The notes under the pieces are model-generated. The model was not told the origin of the DNA. It made no database searches and saw nothing but the letters and a program-made list of their open reading frames with translations. A stretch of 64,000 nt of DNA, taken from contig JAQMRL010000006.1 in assembly GCA_035578175.1 (NCBI GenBank), forward strand, positions 28,584,393-28,648,392, written 5' to 3'. Of this stretch, positions 44,738 through 55,018 are shown piece after piece. A program made the translations under genes and the position numbers. This stretch comes from Catonia carolina. Taxonomy: Eukaryota; Arthropoda; Insecta; Hemiptera; Achilidae. Numbering within the stretch: position 1 is the stretch's first letter; each line of letters begins with the position of its first letter.

Positions 44738-45680
44738 TCTGGTGTGAAACACTCACATAACTTTCTCTTGCCAATGCAAATAATTTAAACAATATAACCT
44801 AACATTAGTAATTAAACATTAGAAATAAACAAAAAACATAACCTTATTTTAATCATGAGTGGAAGACGCAAAATGAAAATCGGCCTGTCTGGGTTAAAAA
44901 TATGGAAAATCACTCTTTCACGCTAAACTAGGCTCTGTAGAGAAAAATGCTCTAAATAAAAGTTGTAGATCGTTTAATTTCCTATAAATTTGATTATATA
45001 TCTTTTTGTCGTAAAATGCATAATAAGGCCGAAATCTTAAAAAAATCGATTTTTCACACGTTTTCGTGAGAAAAAAACAGAAAATCGCTAATTACCGCTA
45101 AACTAAGCGTTATACAAAAAAGTAATTGAAAAAAAGTTGTACGATTTTACACTCTCTACAACTTTTATTATATAGCGTTTTGCGCTAAAATGCATATTAA
45201 AGCCGCAATCTTAAAATAACAATTTTCTTACGTGAAAACAGCCTCACCAAGAATTTCAGCAAACATGGCGCCTACTCTATCTGGTAGAGCATAAAAAATA
45301 TAGTGAACCAGGCGATTTAAAAAAAATCGCGGGACCAGTTTTTGAGAAAATCGCAAAAAAGTGAAAAATTACACGAATAAACTACTACTTCTGGTTGACC
45401 GATTTTGATGAAAATGTTCGTGTCGGGTCCGGTAATGGTATGTAACTTAAGTTTCAAGTTTCAAGTTCGTACGATGTTCCGTTCTTGAGATATTCTGTTC
45501 ACACACACACACACACTCACAGACACACAGACACAGACACACACAGACCAATCGCTAAAAACATGTTTTTTTGGGTTCAGGGGGTCTGAAAACGTATAGA
45601 TCCGGTGAAAATTCGATTTCGGAAAATTGACATGAAAACAATACTTTCCTTCCTATATATTCATATAGGCAAGAGAAAGT
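44738..45680 (+). mobile_element. rep-A copy 22, complete, with an empty-site paralogue
   Basis: 943 bp from TCTGGTGTGAAACAC to GGCAAGAGAAAGT, inserted in the left arm of rep-P. The uninterrupted counterpart is at 46425-46445 (atatcaaaaatgaacaataa). Five A residues stand on each side here, and five stand in the empty site. Confidence 0.95.
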
Positions 45681-45830
45681 AAAAATGAACAATAATCTTG
45701 TGGATAAAACCACATATATTTACAATAGGATTCAGAAAGAAAGAAAATAGCTGTTTTTACCATCCCAAATTGATCAGCTGATTTTTTGAACCCACAACAA
45801 TGAATCAATTTAGTAATAAAAATACCTATT

Positions 45831-46020
45831 TACTACGTAGTTGTGTTGTGTTGTGTCATATCTAACAATGGATTTTTCAATGTTGTATTAAAATTTCTAA
45901 CATTTCGGGCAAATAATTATCGAGTGTGTGTAACTCGATAATTATTTGACCGAAATGTTTGAAAATTTTAATACAACATTGAAAAATGCATTGTTAGATA
46001 TGACACAACACAACTACGTA
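45831..46020. repeat. foldback element, copy 1
   Basis: A 190-bp near-perfect palindrome: the arm starts TACTACGTAGTTGTGTTG, continues 'catatctaacaatg' and 'aataattatcgag', then returns as the complement to end CAACACAACTACGTA. The loop is about 9 nt (tgtgtgtaa). Confidence 0.93.
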
Positions 46021-46361
46021 CAGTCCAGCCTCTCTTAGTTTGCTCCTAATGTAAACAAACAATGACGTCACTGAGCATGCGCATTATATCAAAATGTGTA
46101 CACGCTGATTAAAAAGTAACAACAAAATACTTTCAAACGTATTTAAATACAAAATACTTTTAAAAATATTTTTATAAACGAAATTGTTAGGCCTACATCA
46201 TATCATGACTGATGTTTTTAGTACTTAAAGTACTTACAATTTAAAACATAGTTAACTTAATAGGAATACGGCATCCATAAAGTCGCGGACTCTAGCGTGC
46301 ACCCTGTAGCAGCTGGCTTTGGTTTGTTGACAGTATGAGCAAACTAAGAACGGCTGAACTG
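46021..46361 (+). mobile_element. CAGT-ended pogo-like MITE, copy 1
   Basis: 341 bp with inverted ends CAGTYCAGCC…TTAGTTTGCTC and TA on both sides (46019-46020, 46362-46363). No coding sequence. CAGT termini with TA duplication are typical of the pogo/Tigger group; this link is inferred. Confidence 0.88.
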
Positions 46362-46582
46362 TAGAAATGTACCCTCGAGTTTCATTTGCTTATGATTAAT
46401 CAAAACAAAATGGCGGAATAAGAAAATAATATCAAAAATGAACAATAATCTTGTGGATAAAACCATTTATATTTACAATAGGATTCAGGTAGAAAAAAAC
46501 AGCTGTTTTTACCATTCCAAATTGATCAGCTGATTTTGTGAACCCACAACAATGAATCAATTTAGTAATAAAAATACCTATT

Positions 46583-46756
46583 TACTACGTAGTTGTGTTA
46601 TGTCATATCTAACAATGTGTTTTTCAATGTTTTATTAAAATTTCAAACATTTCGGAAAAATAATTATGGAGTGCGTGTAACTCGATAATTATTTGACTGA
46701 AATTTTAATAAAACATTGAAAAACTCATTGTTAGTTATGACACAACACAACACAAC
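46583..46756. repeat. foldback element, copy 2
   Basis: Same palindromic family as 45831-46020 but more diverged (arms near 'ttcaatgttttattaaaattt' and the complement). It also directly follows a copy of the rep-P arm, so arm plus foldback were duplicated together. Confidence 0.88.
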
Positions 46757-47686
46757 CAGAGTCTGTCTAAGCTAAGAGTACTCCGACGTATGCAACCAGC
46801 AACACAAGTGAGCATGCGCATTAATCAAAAATACGCACAGCATGATCAAAAACAAAATTCCATACAACACTAATTCGCTCTAAGCTTAATATAATAATGA
46901 AAACACGTTCAATTCATCTGTTAGAAAATATTTTATAAATCGAACATTAGTTTACCATTAATAACTAAAACTTTTACTATTGTTACTCATACATTGTTAT
47001 TTTTCGTTACATTATTTACTATTATTACATTATTATTTATGATTAGTAAATTTTTAATAAAGACACAGTTTAATTTTTGGTCACTAGTAATAAAATAAGA
47101 CTAATGCGCTTGAATTATAACAGGAGAGTAAACAATTCCTGTGATTCGTTATCATTTCAGATTGTTTACTTCATACCATTAAAATTAATGTCTGTGACTA
47201 GTTTAATACAACTGTTGCACTTGCCCGTGTTGAACTAATTTTTTATTTCATTAGTTAGGCCTATCTTTTGGTATTGTATCGGTTTGTTTCGATTTTTTTG
47301 TAGACTGAAGTTGAAAAGTTTTGTAAGCTGTGTTTTGTTAACATGCCTGACAGTAAATGTGTTGAGTTTTTGAAACATAAACGAGGCAAAATTAAAAAGT
47401 AGAAAAAATTTGTTTTGTTAAATGTAACGGTTAAAATAATTAATTAAGGAGTCTCTTTATGAAAGTACAATAATTAAAAGTAATCTAAACGTTATAATTA
47501 AAAACGCTTAAAGGATTATGTTTACTTTAGCTGGATGTAGATTGTAGATTTTTATGATTATGATGGAACGCAGTGCAAGAAATTGTCATGCGGAAAAGTA
47601 GATACGCGCTAATAGAGTAAAACTTTCGTTTACAACTTATAGGCGCTTGCCTCACGCGGAGTACTCTTACAGTAGACAGACTACAC
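46757..47686. mobile_element. related CAGA/CAGT-type element, about 930 bp
   Basis: Inverted ends CAGAGTCTGTCTAAGCTAAG… and the complement of …AGTCTGTCTACTGTAAGAG, both continuing AGTACTCCG. It shares GAGCATGCGCATTA with the smaller CAGT MITEs (46021, 47697), so these are related families. One short frame near 47343 (MPDSKCVEFLKHKRGKIKK) has no recognised function. Confidence 0.7.
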
Positions 47687-47696
47687 GTAGTAAATA

Positions 47697-48037
47697 CAGT
47701 CCAGCCTCTCTAAGTTTGCTCCTAATGTAAACAAATAATGACGTCACTGAGCATGCGCATTATGTAAAAATGTGTACACGCTGATTAAAAAGTAACAACA
47801 AAATACTTTCAAAAGTATTAAAATACAAAATACTTTTAAAAGTATTTTTCTAAATGAAATTCTTAGGCCTGCATCATATCACGACTGATGTTTTTAGTAC
47901 TTTAAGTACTTATAATTTAAAAAGTAGTTATCTTAATAGGAATACGACATCCATAAAGTCACGGACTCTAGCGTGCACCCTGTAGTAGCTGGTTTTGGTT
48001 TGTTGACAGTAGGAGCAAACTTAGAGCGGCTGAACTA
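47697..48037 (+). mobile_element. CAGT-ended pogo-like MITE, copy 2
   Basis: A 341-bp sister of 46021-46361, with TA at 47695-47696 and 48038-48039. The rep-P left arms provide the empty site ('aatacctatttactacgtag' read in reverse), confirming TA as the target. Confidence 0.9.
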
Positions 48038-48358
48038 TAGGTATTTTTATTACCAAATTGATTCATTGTTGTGGGTTCACAAAATCAGCTGATCAATTTG
48101 GAATGGTAAAAACAGCTGTTTTTTTCTATCTGAATCTTATTGTAAATATAAGTGGTTTTATCCACAAGATTATTGTTCATTTTTGATATTATTTCCTTAT
48201 TCCGCCATTTTGTTTTGATTAATCATAAACAAATGAAACTCGAGGGTACGTTTTCCATATTTATTTACTATAAATGTAAAGTTTCCAGTCTGTAGAGGGT
48301 GCGATATGTCCGGCATATTAATTAAAAAATACCAACCTCTTCGTTGAGACACCCGGTG

Positions 48359-49137
48359 TATTTAGATAAGGCGATATAATATCGGTTCGTCATTATTTAA
48401 ATTTAAATAAATATCTTAGCATTAACGATTGAAACATTTTGACAATATATCAAATAAATATTAATGATTGAACTATCTAATTTGTAAATGTCATTTTTCT
48501 TAGTACGGAATTTATCTTATAAAAATTCAAAGGGAAAATAATAAAAACAAAAGTTATCTTAACGAATAATAAATAGGTGATAAATTATTCATGGAAGACG
48601 TCCTCGAATATTAGGTACTTCAAATTATGCATATAACTTTCTTATATTATATAGAGCACAGGAAAAATATGTTTTTGTCTTCTATTAAAGCAAAAAAAGC
48701 CGACAAAAATCGTACCTTTTCAGAATTGCAAACAAGATAATGAAAATTAGTTCTATGAAGTTTACGTAATATTTGGTTAAATATTAAAATGTAAATAACA
48801 AATAGCTTATTCATGTATGCCTTTAATGTGTACCGTTGTAAAAGTACAATTGTACAAACAGTTATGGTAATTTCTAATTACTATAACTTTAATTACTCAG
48901 TAAAATCCCATTGAAAATGCCTGGGAAAACCCCCCATTGTTAAAAAAGTTACATTAGAATAATGGTATAATAGTTATAGTACGTAGAATGAAAGATGAAA
49001 CCTGTGTTTGGAACCGCTTACCTCATCAAGTATAAAAATAAATAGTATATAAAGTATATATCAAAAAGTGTATAAAGTATAAAAAATAAATCATCAAGCA
49101 TAAAAATTTCGGGTACGGCTCGTTTTAAAGCTTGGTT
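48359..49137. other. AT-rich spacer, no gene found
   Basis: No open frame, terminal repeats or family match. Confidence 0.45.
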
Positions 49138-49264
49138 TTTACTTGCCTATATGAATATATAGGAAGGAAAGTATTGTTTTCATGTCGATTTTTCGAAATC
49201 AAACTTTCACCGGGTCTACACTTTTCAGACCCCTTAAACCTAAAAAACATGTTTTTAGCGATTG

Positions 49265-49325
<61 letters not shown>

Positions 49326-49340
49326 TGTGTGCGCGTGTGC

Positions 49341-49393
<53 letters not shown>

Positions 49394-50283
49394 TGTGTGT
49401 GAACAGAATATCTCAAGAACGGAACATCGTACGAACTTGAAACTTGAAACTTACGTTACATACCACCAGAGAACCCGACACGAACATTTTCATCAAAATC
49501 AGTTAACCGGAAGTAGTAGTTCATTCTCGTCATTTTTCACTCTGCGATTTTCTCAAAAACGACTCCTACGATTTTTTTAAAAATCGCCTCATTTACTAAT
49601 TCTTTATGTTCTACAAGATAGGATAGGTGCCACATCTGCTAAAATTATTGGGAAAGCTGCTTTCTCGTTAAAACCGATTTTTGTTTAAAGCTTGTGGTTA
49701 TAATATGTATTTTAACCCAAAAATGTATATAATAAAAATGTAGAAAATTTAAAACCCTACAACATTTATTTTAAACATTTTTTTATATAACGCTTAGTTT
49801 AGCGGTGATTAGCGATTTTATGTTTTTTCACGAAATTGTGTAAAAGAATCGATTTTTTAAGATTGCGGCTTTTAATATGCATTTTAGCGCAAAAATTTAT
49901 AAAATCAAATTTATAGAAAATTAAGAGATTCTACCAAACCCGACACGAACATTTTCATCAAAATCAGTCAACCGAAAATAGTAGTATGCATTTAACGACA
50001 AAAGTGTACACGATCAAATTTATAGGAAATTAAGAAATCTACAACCTTTATTTTAAGCATTTTTCTCTACAGAGCCTAGTTTAGCGTGAAAGAGTGATTT
50101 TCCGTATTTTTAAGCTAAACTAAGGTTGATTTTAATTTGCGTCTTTCACTCATGATTAAAATTAGGTTATGTTTTTGAGGTTAGTTTTTTTGTTAATTTC
50201 TACTGGTTTATTATTAATGTTAGGTTATATTATTCATTATTTGCATTAGCAAGAGAAAGTAGTGTGAATTTTTCACACTAGAG
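49138..50283 (-). mobile_element. rep-A copy 23, with TG expansion and a displaced module
   Basis: Reverse-orientation copy from a shortened right end (ACTTGCC) to a degenerate left end (tttcacacta). TG tract 49268-49400. A second copy of the module (acccgacacgaacattttca…) is inserted at 49932-49988 within the first internal half. Confidence 0.9.
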
Positions 50284-51152
50284 TTTTTGTTAATTCATTT
50301 GTATAGATTAACACGGAAGTGTAATAGGAATTTTCTAGTAATTTGGAAACAAAATATGTACCAGTTTTTTAGCGCATTTTTTACTTAGTCCATGTTTCAG
50401 AACATGTAGCATGATCAATTTAAGAGGAAAAAGTATGGTTAATTAGAGAAATGTTCCTGCATGCTTTCTCATAAATTTCAGCTAAAATTCAGCCTTTGTA
50501 TTAAAAGGGTGAAATTTCCTTACAACAAAAATAGTAAGCCGTTTTCGGAGTTTTAGGGCACCCAGTATTTAGATTACTACTTGAAAATAATAAAGAAGGA
50601 CTTTCTATATGACAACAAATTGAATTGTGACTATGTTTTTAAACTGGACACAAAGATTTGTCAATTTATTGAAGGGCGGAAGTTTAAATGGAGATAGCCA
50701 AAGCACTATAGATCTGATGTCCACCAAACCGACGTAAGAATTTATTCGGCTTGTCAGTAATGATTTATGATTTTTATCTACCCCACATCTTCTTATTTCG
50801 TTCAACTTTTCCCACTTTCTATTTTTCTATTCCAATATCTTTCTCACTTTGAGAAGAAATAAAGTAGAAAACGCCTACACAAGTATAGGCCTACAAAATT
50901 TCGGTTTTCTTTTTTATGTAGAATAAACTAAAAATTTTTATCGTTGAATGTTTCCAAGAGAAAAAACACTTTTAAAAACTGAAGTTTTTCATAATAACTA
51001 TGACAAGGTGATTATAATGAGTTTCAATTCCAATTTTGTATTTTAAAGTGAGAGGTAATTTATTAACCAAGAATAAGAAAATATAAACTTCACTTTTCAA
51101 ACAGATATTTTTTTTTAAAACTGGTATTAAAATTTCAAACCACTTTTTCAGA
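50284..51152. other. AT-rich spacer, no gene found
   Basis: No gene, repeat family or RNA gene recognised. A 66-codon minus-strand frame at 50805-50605 has no motif. Confidence 0.4.
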
Positions 51153-51900
51153 ATTAAACAGAAAAACTAACTTTAAAAAACATAACCTAATTTTAATCAT
51201 GAGTGAAAGATGGAAAATGAAAATCAACCTTAGTTTGGCTCAATAATACGGATAAATTACTTTTCACGCTAAACTAGGTTCTGTAAAGAAAAATGCTTTA
51301 ATAGAAGTTGTAGATCTTTTAATTTCCTATAAATTTATTATATGCATTTTTATAGTAAATGAATACTACGGCCAAAATCTTAAAAAATTGATTTTTTTTA
51401 CAGATTTTGATGAAAAAACCCCAGAAAATCACTAATTACCGCTAAACTAAGCGTTATACAAAAAAAGTGTAGAATTTTAAATTTTCAACAACTTTTATTA
51501 TTTAATTTTTGCGCTAAAATGCAAATTAAGGCCGCAATCTTAAGAAAATCTTTTTTTCTACAAGAGCATAGCCTCCCCAAGAATTTCAGCAGACATGGCG
51601 CCTACCCTATGTTGTAGAACATAAATAATGTAGTAAATTAGGCGATTAAAAAAATAATGTACGTAGGTGCCGTATATGAAAAAATTGCAAAAAAGTGAAA
51701 AATGCCACGAATAAACTACTACTTCCGGTTGACCGATTTCAATAAAGATGTTCGGGTCGTGTCCTCTAGTAGTAGGCTACCTGACTTAAGTTTCAAGTTT
51801 CAACTTTGTATGATGATCCGTTCTTGAAATATGTTGATCACACACACACATACACAGACGCAGACAGACAGGCATACACATACACACACACGCACACACA

Positions 51901-51988
<88 letters not shown>

Positions 51989-52125
51989 AATGGTTAAAAA
52001 CATGTTATTTGGGTTCAGGAGGTCTGAGAACATGTATATTCAGTGAAAACTCGATTTCGAAAAATCGACATGAAAACAATACATTCCTTCCTATAAACAA
52101 TACATTCAGATAGACAAGAGAAAGT
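51153..52125 (+). mobile_element. rep-A copy 24, 5' tip missing
   Basis: Starts at 'aacagaaaaactaactttaa' and ends gacAAGAGAAAGT. CA tract about 145 bp (51839-51985), with CAGA variants on its left side. Confidence 0.9.
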
Positions 52126-52569
52126 AAAATTTACAGAGTATGAATATTACATAAAAGAAATTACACTTTAATACGAACATCTGAACACAAAGCTTTATGC
52201 TTATTGCAAACAGTCCACTGTACGTAAATAACTTTGAATCACTAGGGAATCAAAAGTTGACGCAGTGAAATTTAGTATACAGAAGTTGTACACACATTTC
52301 AATGGAAAATAACATGAACACCAATCCTAGAGTCAGATTAATCTCACTTCCCTATTTCCACCATAACCCACAGAGAGTACTAAAGAGGGGGTGATATAGA
52401 GTTTTCCTTTACGCATGACCTGAGAAGTTGGCACTGGGTTATTACCTCTCTCAATATGATTGAAAATTCTGTTTTGTGTAGGAATGAAATTTGTAGCGAC
52501 AAAATATCACAGTTACATTTTCTGATAGAGTAAAAATACTTGTTGACAGTAAACTGGCTACACTTATTT
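52126..52569. other. spacer, no gene found
   Basis: Moderately AT-rich, without a sustained open frame or repeat match. Confidence 0.4.
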
Positions 52570-53368
52570 ACTTTCTCTTGCCTATATGAATATATAGGAA
52601 GGAGAGTATTGTTTTCATGTCGATTTTTTGAAATCGAGTTTTCACCGGATATACACGTTTTCAGACCCCTGATCCCAAAAAAAACAAGTTTTAACGATTG
52701 GTCTGTGTGTACGTCTGTGTGTGTGTCTATACAAAATATCTCAAGAACGGAATATCGTGCAAACTTGAAACTTGAAACTTAAGTTACATACCACTACAGG
52801 ACCCGACACGAATATTTTCATCAAAATCGATCAACCGGAAGTAGTAGTTTATTCGTGTAATTTTTCACTTTTTTGCGATTTTCTCAAAAACTGGTCCTAC
52901 GATTTTTTTGAAAATCGCCTGGTTTACTCAATTTTTTATTCTCTACAAGATAGGGTAGGCGCCATGTTTTCTGAAATTCTTGGTGAGGCTGTTTTCACGT
53001 AAAAAAATTATTATTTTAAGATTGCGGCTTTAATATGCATTTTAGCGCAAACATTTTCATAATAAAAGTTGTAGAGAATTTAAAATCCTACAACTTTTAT
53101 TTCAAACATTTTTTTGTATAACGCTTAGTTTAGCGGTAATTAGCGATTTTCTGTTTTTTTCTCACGAAAACGTATGAAAAATCGATTTTTTTAACATTTC
53201 TGCCTTATTGTGCATTTTACGACAAAAAAGTTTATAATAAAATTTATAGGAAAATAAAAGTTTTACAACTTTCATCTAATACATTTTTCTCTACTGATCC
53301 TAGTTTAGTGTGAAGGAGTGATTTTCCGTATTTTTAAGCCAAACTGAGGTTGATTTTCATTTTGCGGA
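52570..53368 (-). mobile_element. rep-A copy 25, left end missing
   Basis: From ACTTTCTCTTGCC to 'gttgattttcattttgcgg', where it stops before the element's left inverted repeat. The TG tract is short (52703-52730). Confidence 0.9.
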
Positions 53369-53607
53369 CATGAAGAAACACCCCAAATATTGATTTAGCG
53401 TGCTCTCGTTAAAGAGCTATTCGAAAAAAAACCAAAAAACCAAAAAACTGTATATAAATACAACCAGCGCTATTTATCATGTACGTGTTTAGTGTCTTAT
53501 TTTAGTCTTGATTGAGGAAATTATCCAGTCTTTATTCTCCATGAATATCGTCAAAACAGCGTCACTAACGTTGTCATCGTAGTACAGGAAAAAAATACAG
53601 GAAAAAA

Positions 53608-54829
53608 TCTGGTGTGAAACACTCCCACAAATTTCTCTTGCCAAAGCAAATAATTAACAATATAACCTAACATTACTAATAAAACATTAGAAATAAACAA
53701 ACACGCTAACCTCAAAAACATAACCTTATTTTATCATGAGTTAATGATAAAAAGGTGGAGTGTCAAATTATTTCCACTCAATCTGTTCGTTGCAGGGCTA
53801 AAATAAATAGTTCTGTTTCTTATCACATGGTCAGCCAATTAAATGACTGAATCATTTAAGAACAGAAGAGGTAAAGGTGTAAAAGACACTAATCAGAGTT
53901 ACCTTCTCTGAAAGTAATGAATTTCATTATACAGCCAGACCCTTTGGTGAATGAAGTGAAGTTGTCATTTACAGAGTGGAAAATATGTGCTTTTCAGAGG
54001 TCCCGGCATGCTGATAAGCATACTTTTTCACTCAGTGAGGAAGGCAATGGTAAACCACCTCACTTCTCGTTTTACTTAGTAAAACCTCTAGAGGTTCAAA
54101 ACAGCCTTTCGGCTGTTGACCTAAACAACAACAACAATGATAAAAAATGAAAATCAACCTTAGTTTGGATTAATAATGCGGAAAATCACTCTTTAACGCT
54201 AAACTAGGCTCTGTAGAGAATAATGCTTCAAATTACAACAGTTGTAGATCTTTTAATTTCCTATAAATTTGATTATATACACTTTTGTCGTAAATTGCAT
54301 ACTAAGGCCGAAATATTAAAAAGTCCATTTTTTAAAAAATTTTCATGAAAAAAAACAGAAAACCATAAATGACTGCTAAACTAAGCGTTAAGCAAAAAAA
54401 ATGTTTAGAATAAAAGTTGTAGGATGTACAATATCTCTACAACTTTGATTATATACATTTTTGCACTAAAATGCATATTAAAGCCGGATTCTCTAAAAAC
54501 CTAATTTTAATGAGAAAACAGTCTCCCCAAAAATTTCAGCAGATACGGCGCCTGCCCTTTCTTGTAGAGTATAAAAATTGTAGTTAATGAGGCGATGTTT
54601 TAAAAAAATCGATAGAACCGTTTTTGAGAAAATCGCAAAAAAGTGAAAAATGACACGAATAAACTACTACTTCCGGTTGACCGATTTTATTTTGATAAAA
54701 ATGTTCTTGTCGGGTCCTCTAATGGTATATCTAACTTAAGTTTTAAGTTTCAACTCCGTTCGATGTTTCGTTCTTGTGATATTATATTCACACACACACA
54801 CACAACACACAGACACACACATACACACA

Positions 54830-54885
<56 letters not shown>

Positions 54886-55018
54886 TCACTAAAAACATGC
54901 TTTTTGAGTTCTAGGGGTCTGAAAACGTGTAGCCTATATCCGGTGAAAACTCGATTTCGAAAAATCGACAAGAAAACAATACTTTCCTTTCTATGTATTC
55001 ATAAAAGCAAGAGGAAGT
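53608..55018 (+). mobile_element. rep-A copy 26, complete, interrupted by rep-S
   Basis: From TCTGGTGTGAAACAC to a degenerate right end (aaaagcaagagGAAGT). The rep-S insertion at 53754-54135 splits it near its left end. CA tract 54791-54883. Confidence 0.93.
53754..54135 (+). mobile_element. rep-S SINE-like retroposon with 11-bp target duplication
   Basis: 382 bp flanked by AATGATAAAAA at 53743-53753 and 54136-54146. The rep-A target is restored exactly when it is removed. It starts at GGTGGAGTGTC (head about 22 bp shorter than the copy at 58197), contains 'gaggaaggcaatggtaaacc', and ends in an (AAC)n tail. Confidence 0.93.

Larger units (their letters stand above)
44559..48358. mobile_element. 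rep-P composite element with CACCGGGTG inverted ends
   Basis: The ends (TACCGGGTGACCCACGAAC at the left, the inverse of CACCGGGTGTCTCAACGAA at the right) are flanked by TA on each side. The inverted similarity goes on for several hundred bp (…actctacagactggaaactt…, aaaatggcggaataag, aacaataatcttgtggat, ttgatcagctga). It reaches 'aatacctatttactacgtag' at 45840 on the left and the complement at 48040-48060 on the right. The interior contains rep-A copy 22, two foldbacks, two CAGT-type MITEs and a third related element, plus a direct repeat of the left arm (46362-46582). No transposase frame is visible. Confidence 0.85.

Noticed and set aside
52772..53002. A 76-codon frame with a counterpart of equal length at 13232-13462 (IFIKI.QPEVVVYS…FSLFCDFLKN)
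   Set aside because: Both are simply the same part of rep-A. The frame is broken in most other copies and the peptide has no family signature, so shared DNA explains the similarity.
53917..54150. Similar frames in two rep-S copies (MNFIIQPDP.VNEVK…EWKICAFQR, also 58381-58629)
   Set aside because: Differences between the two are mostly amino-acid changing, other copies do not keep the frame, and the start lies mid-element. Chance frame in a retroposon.
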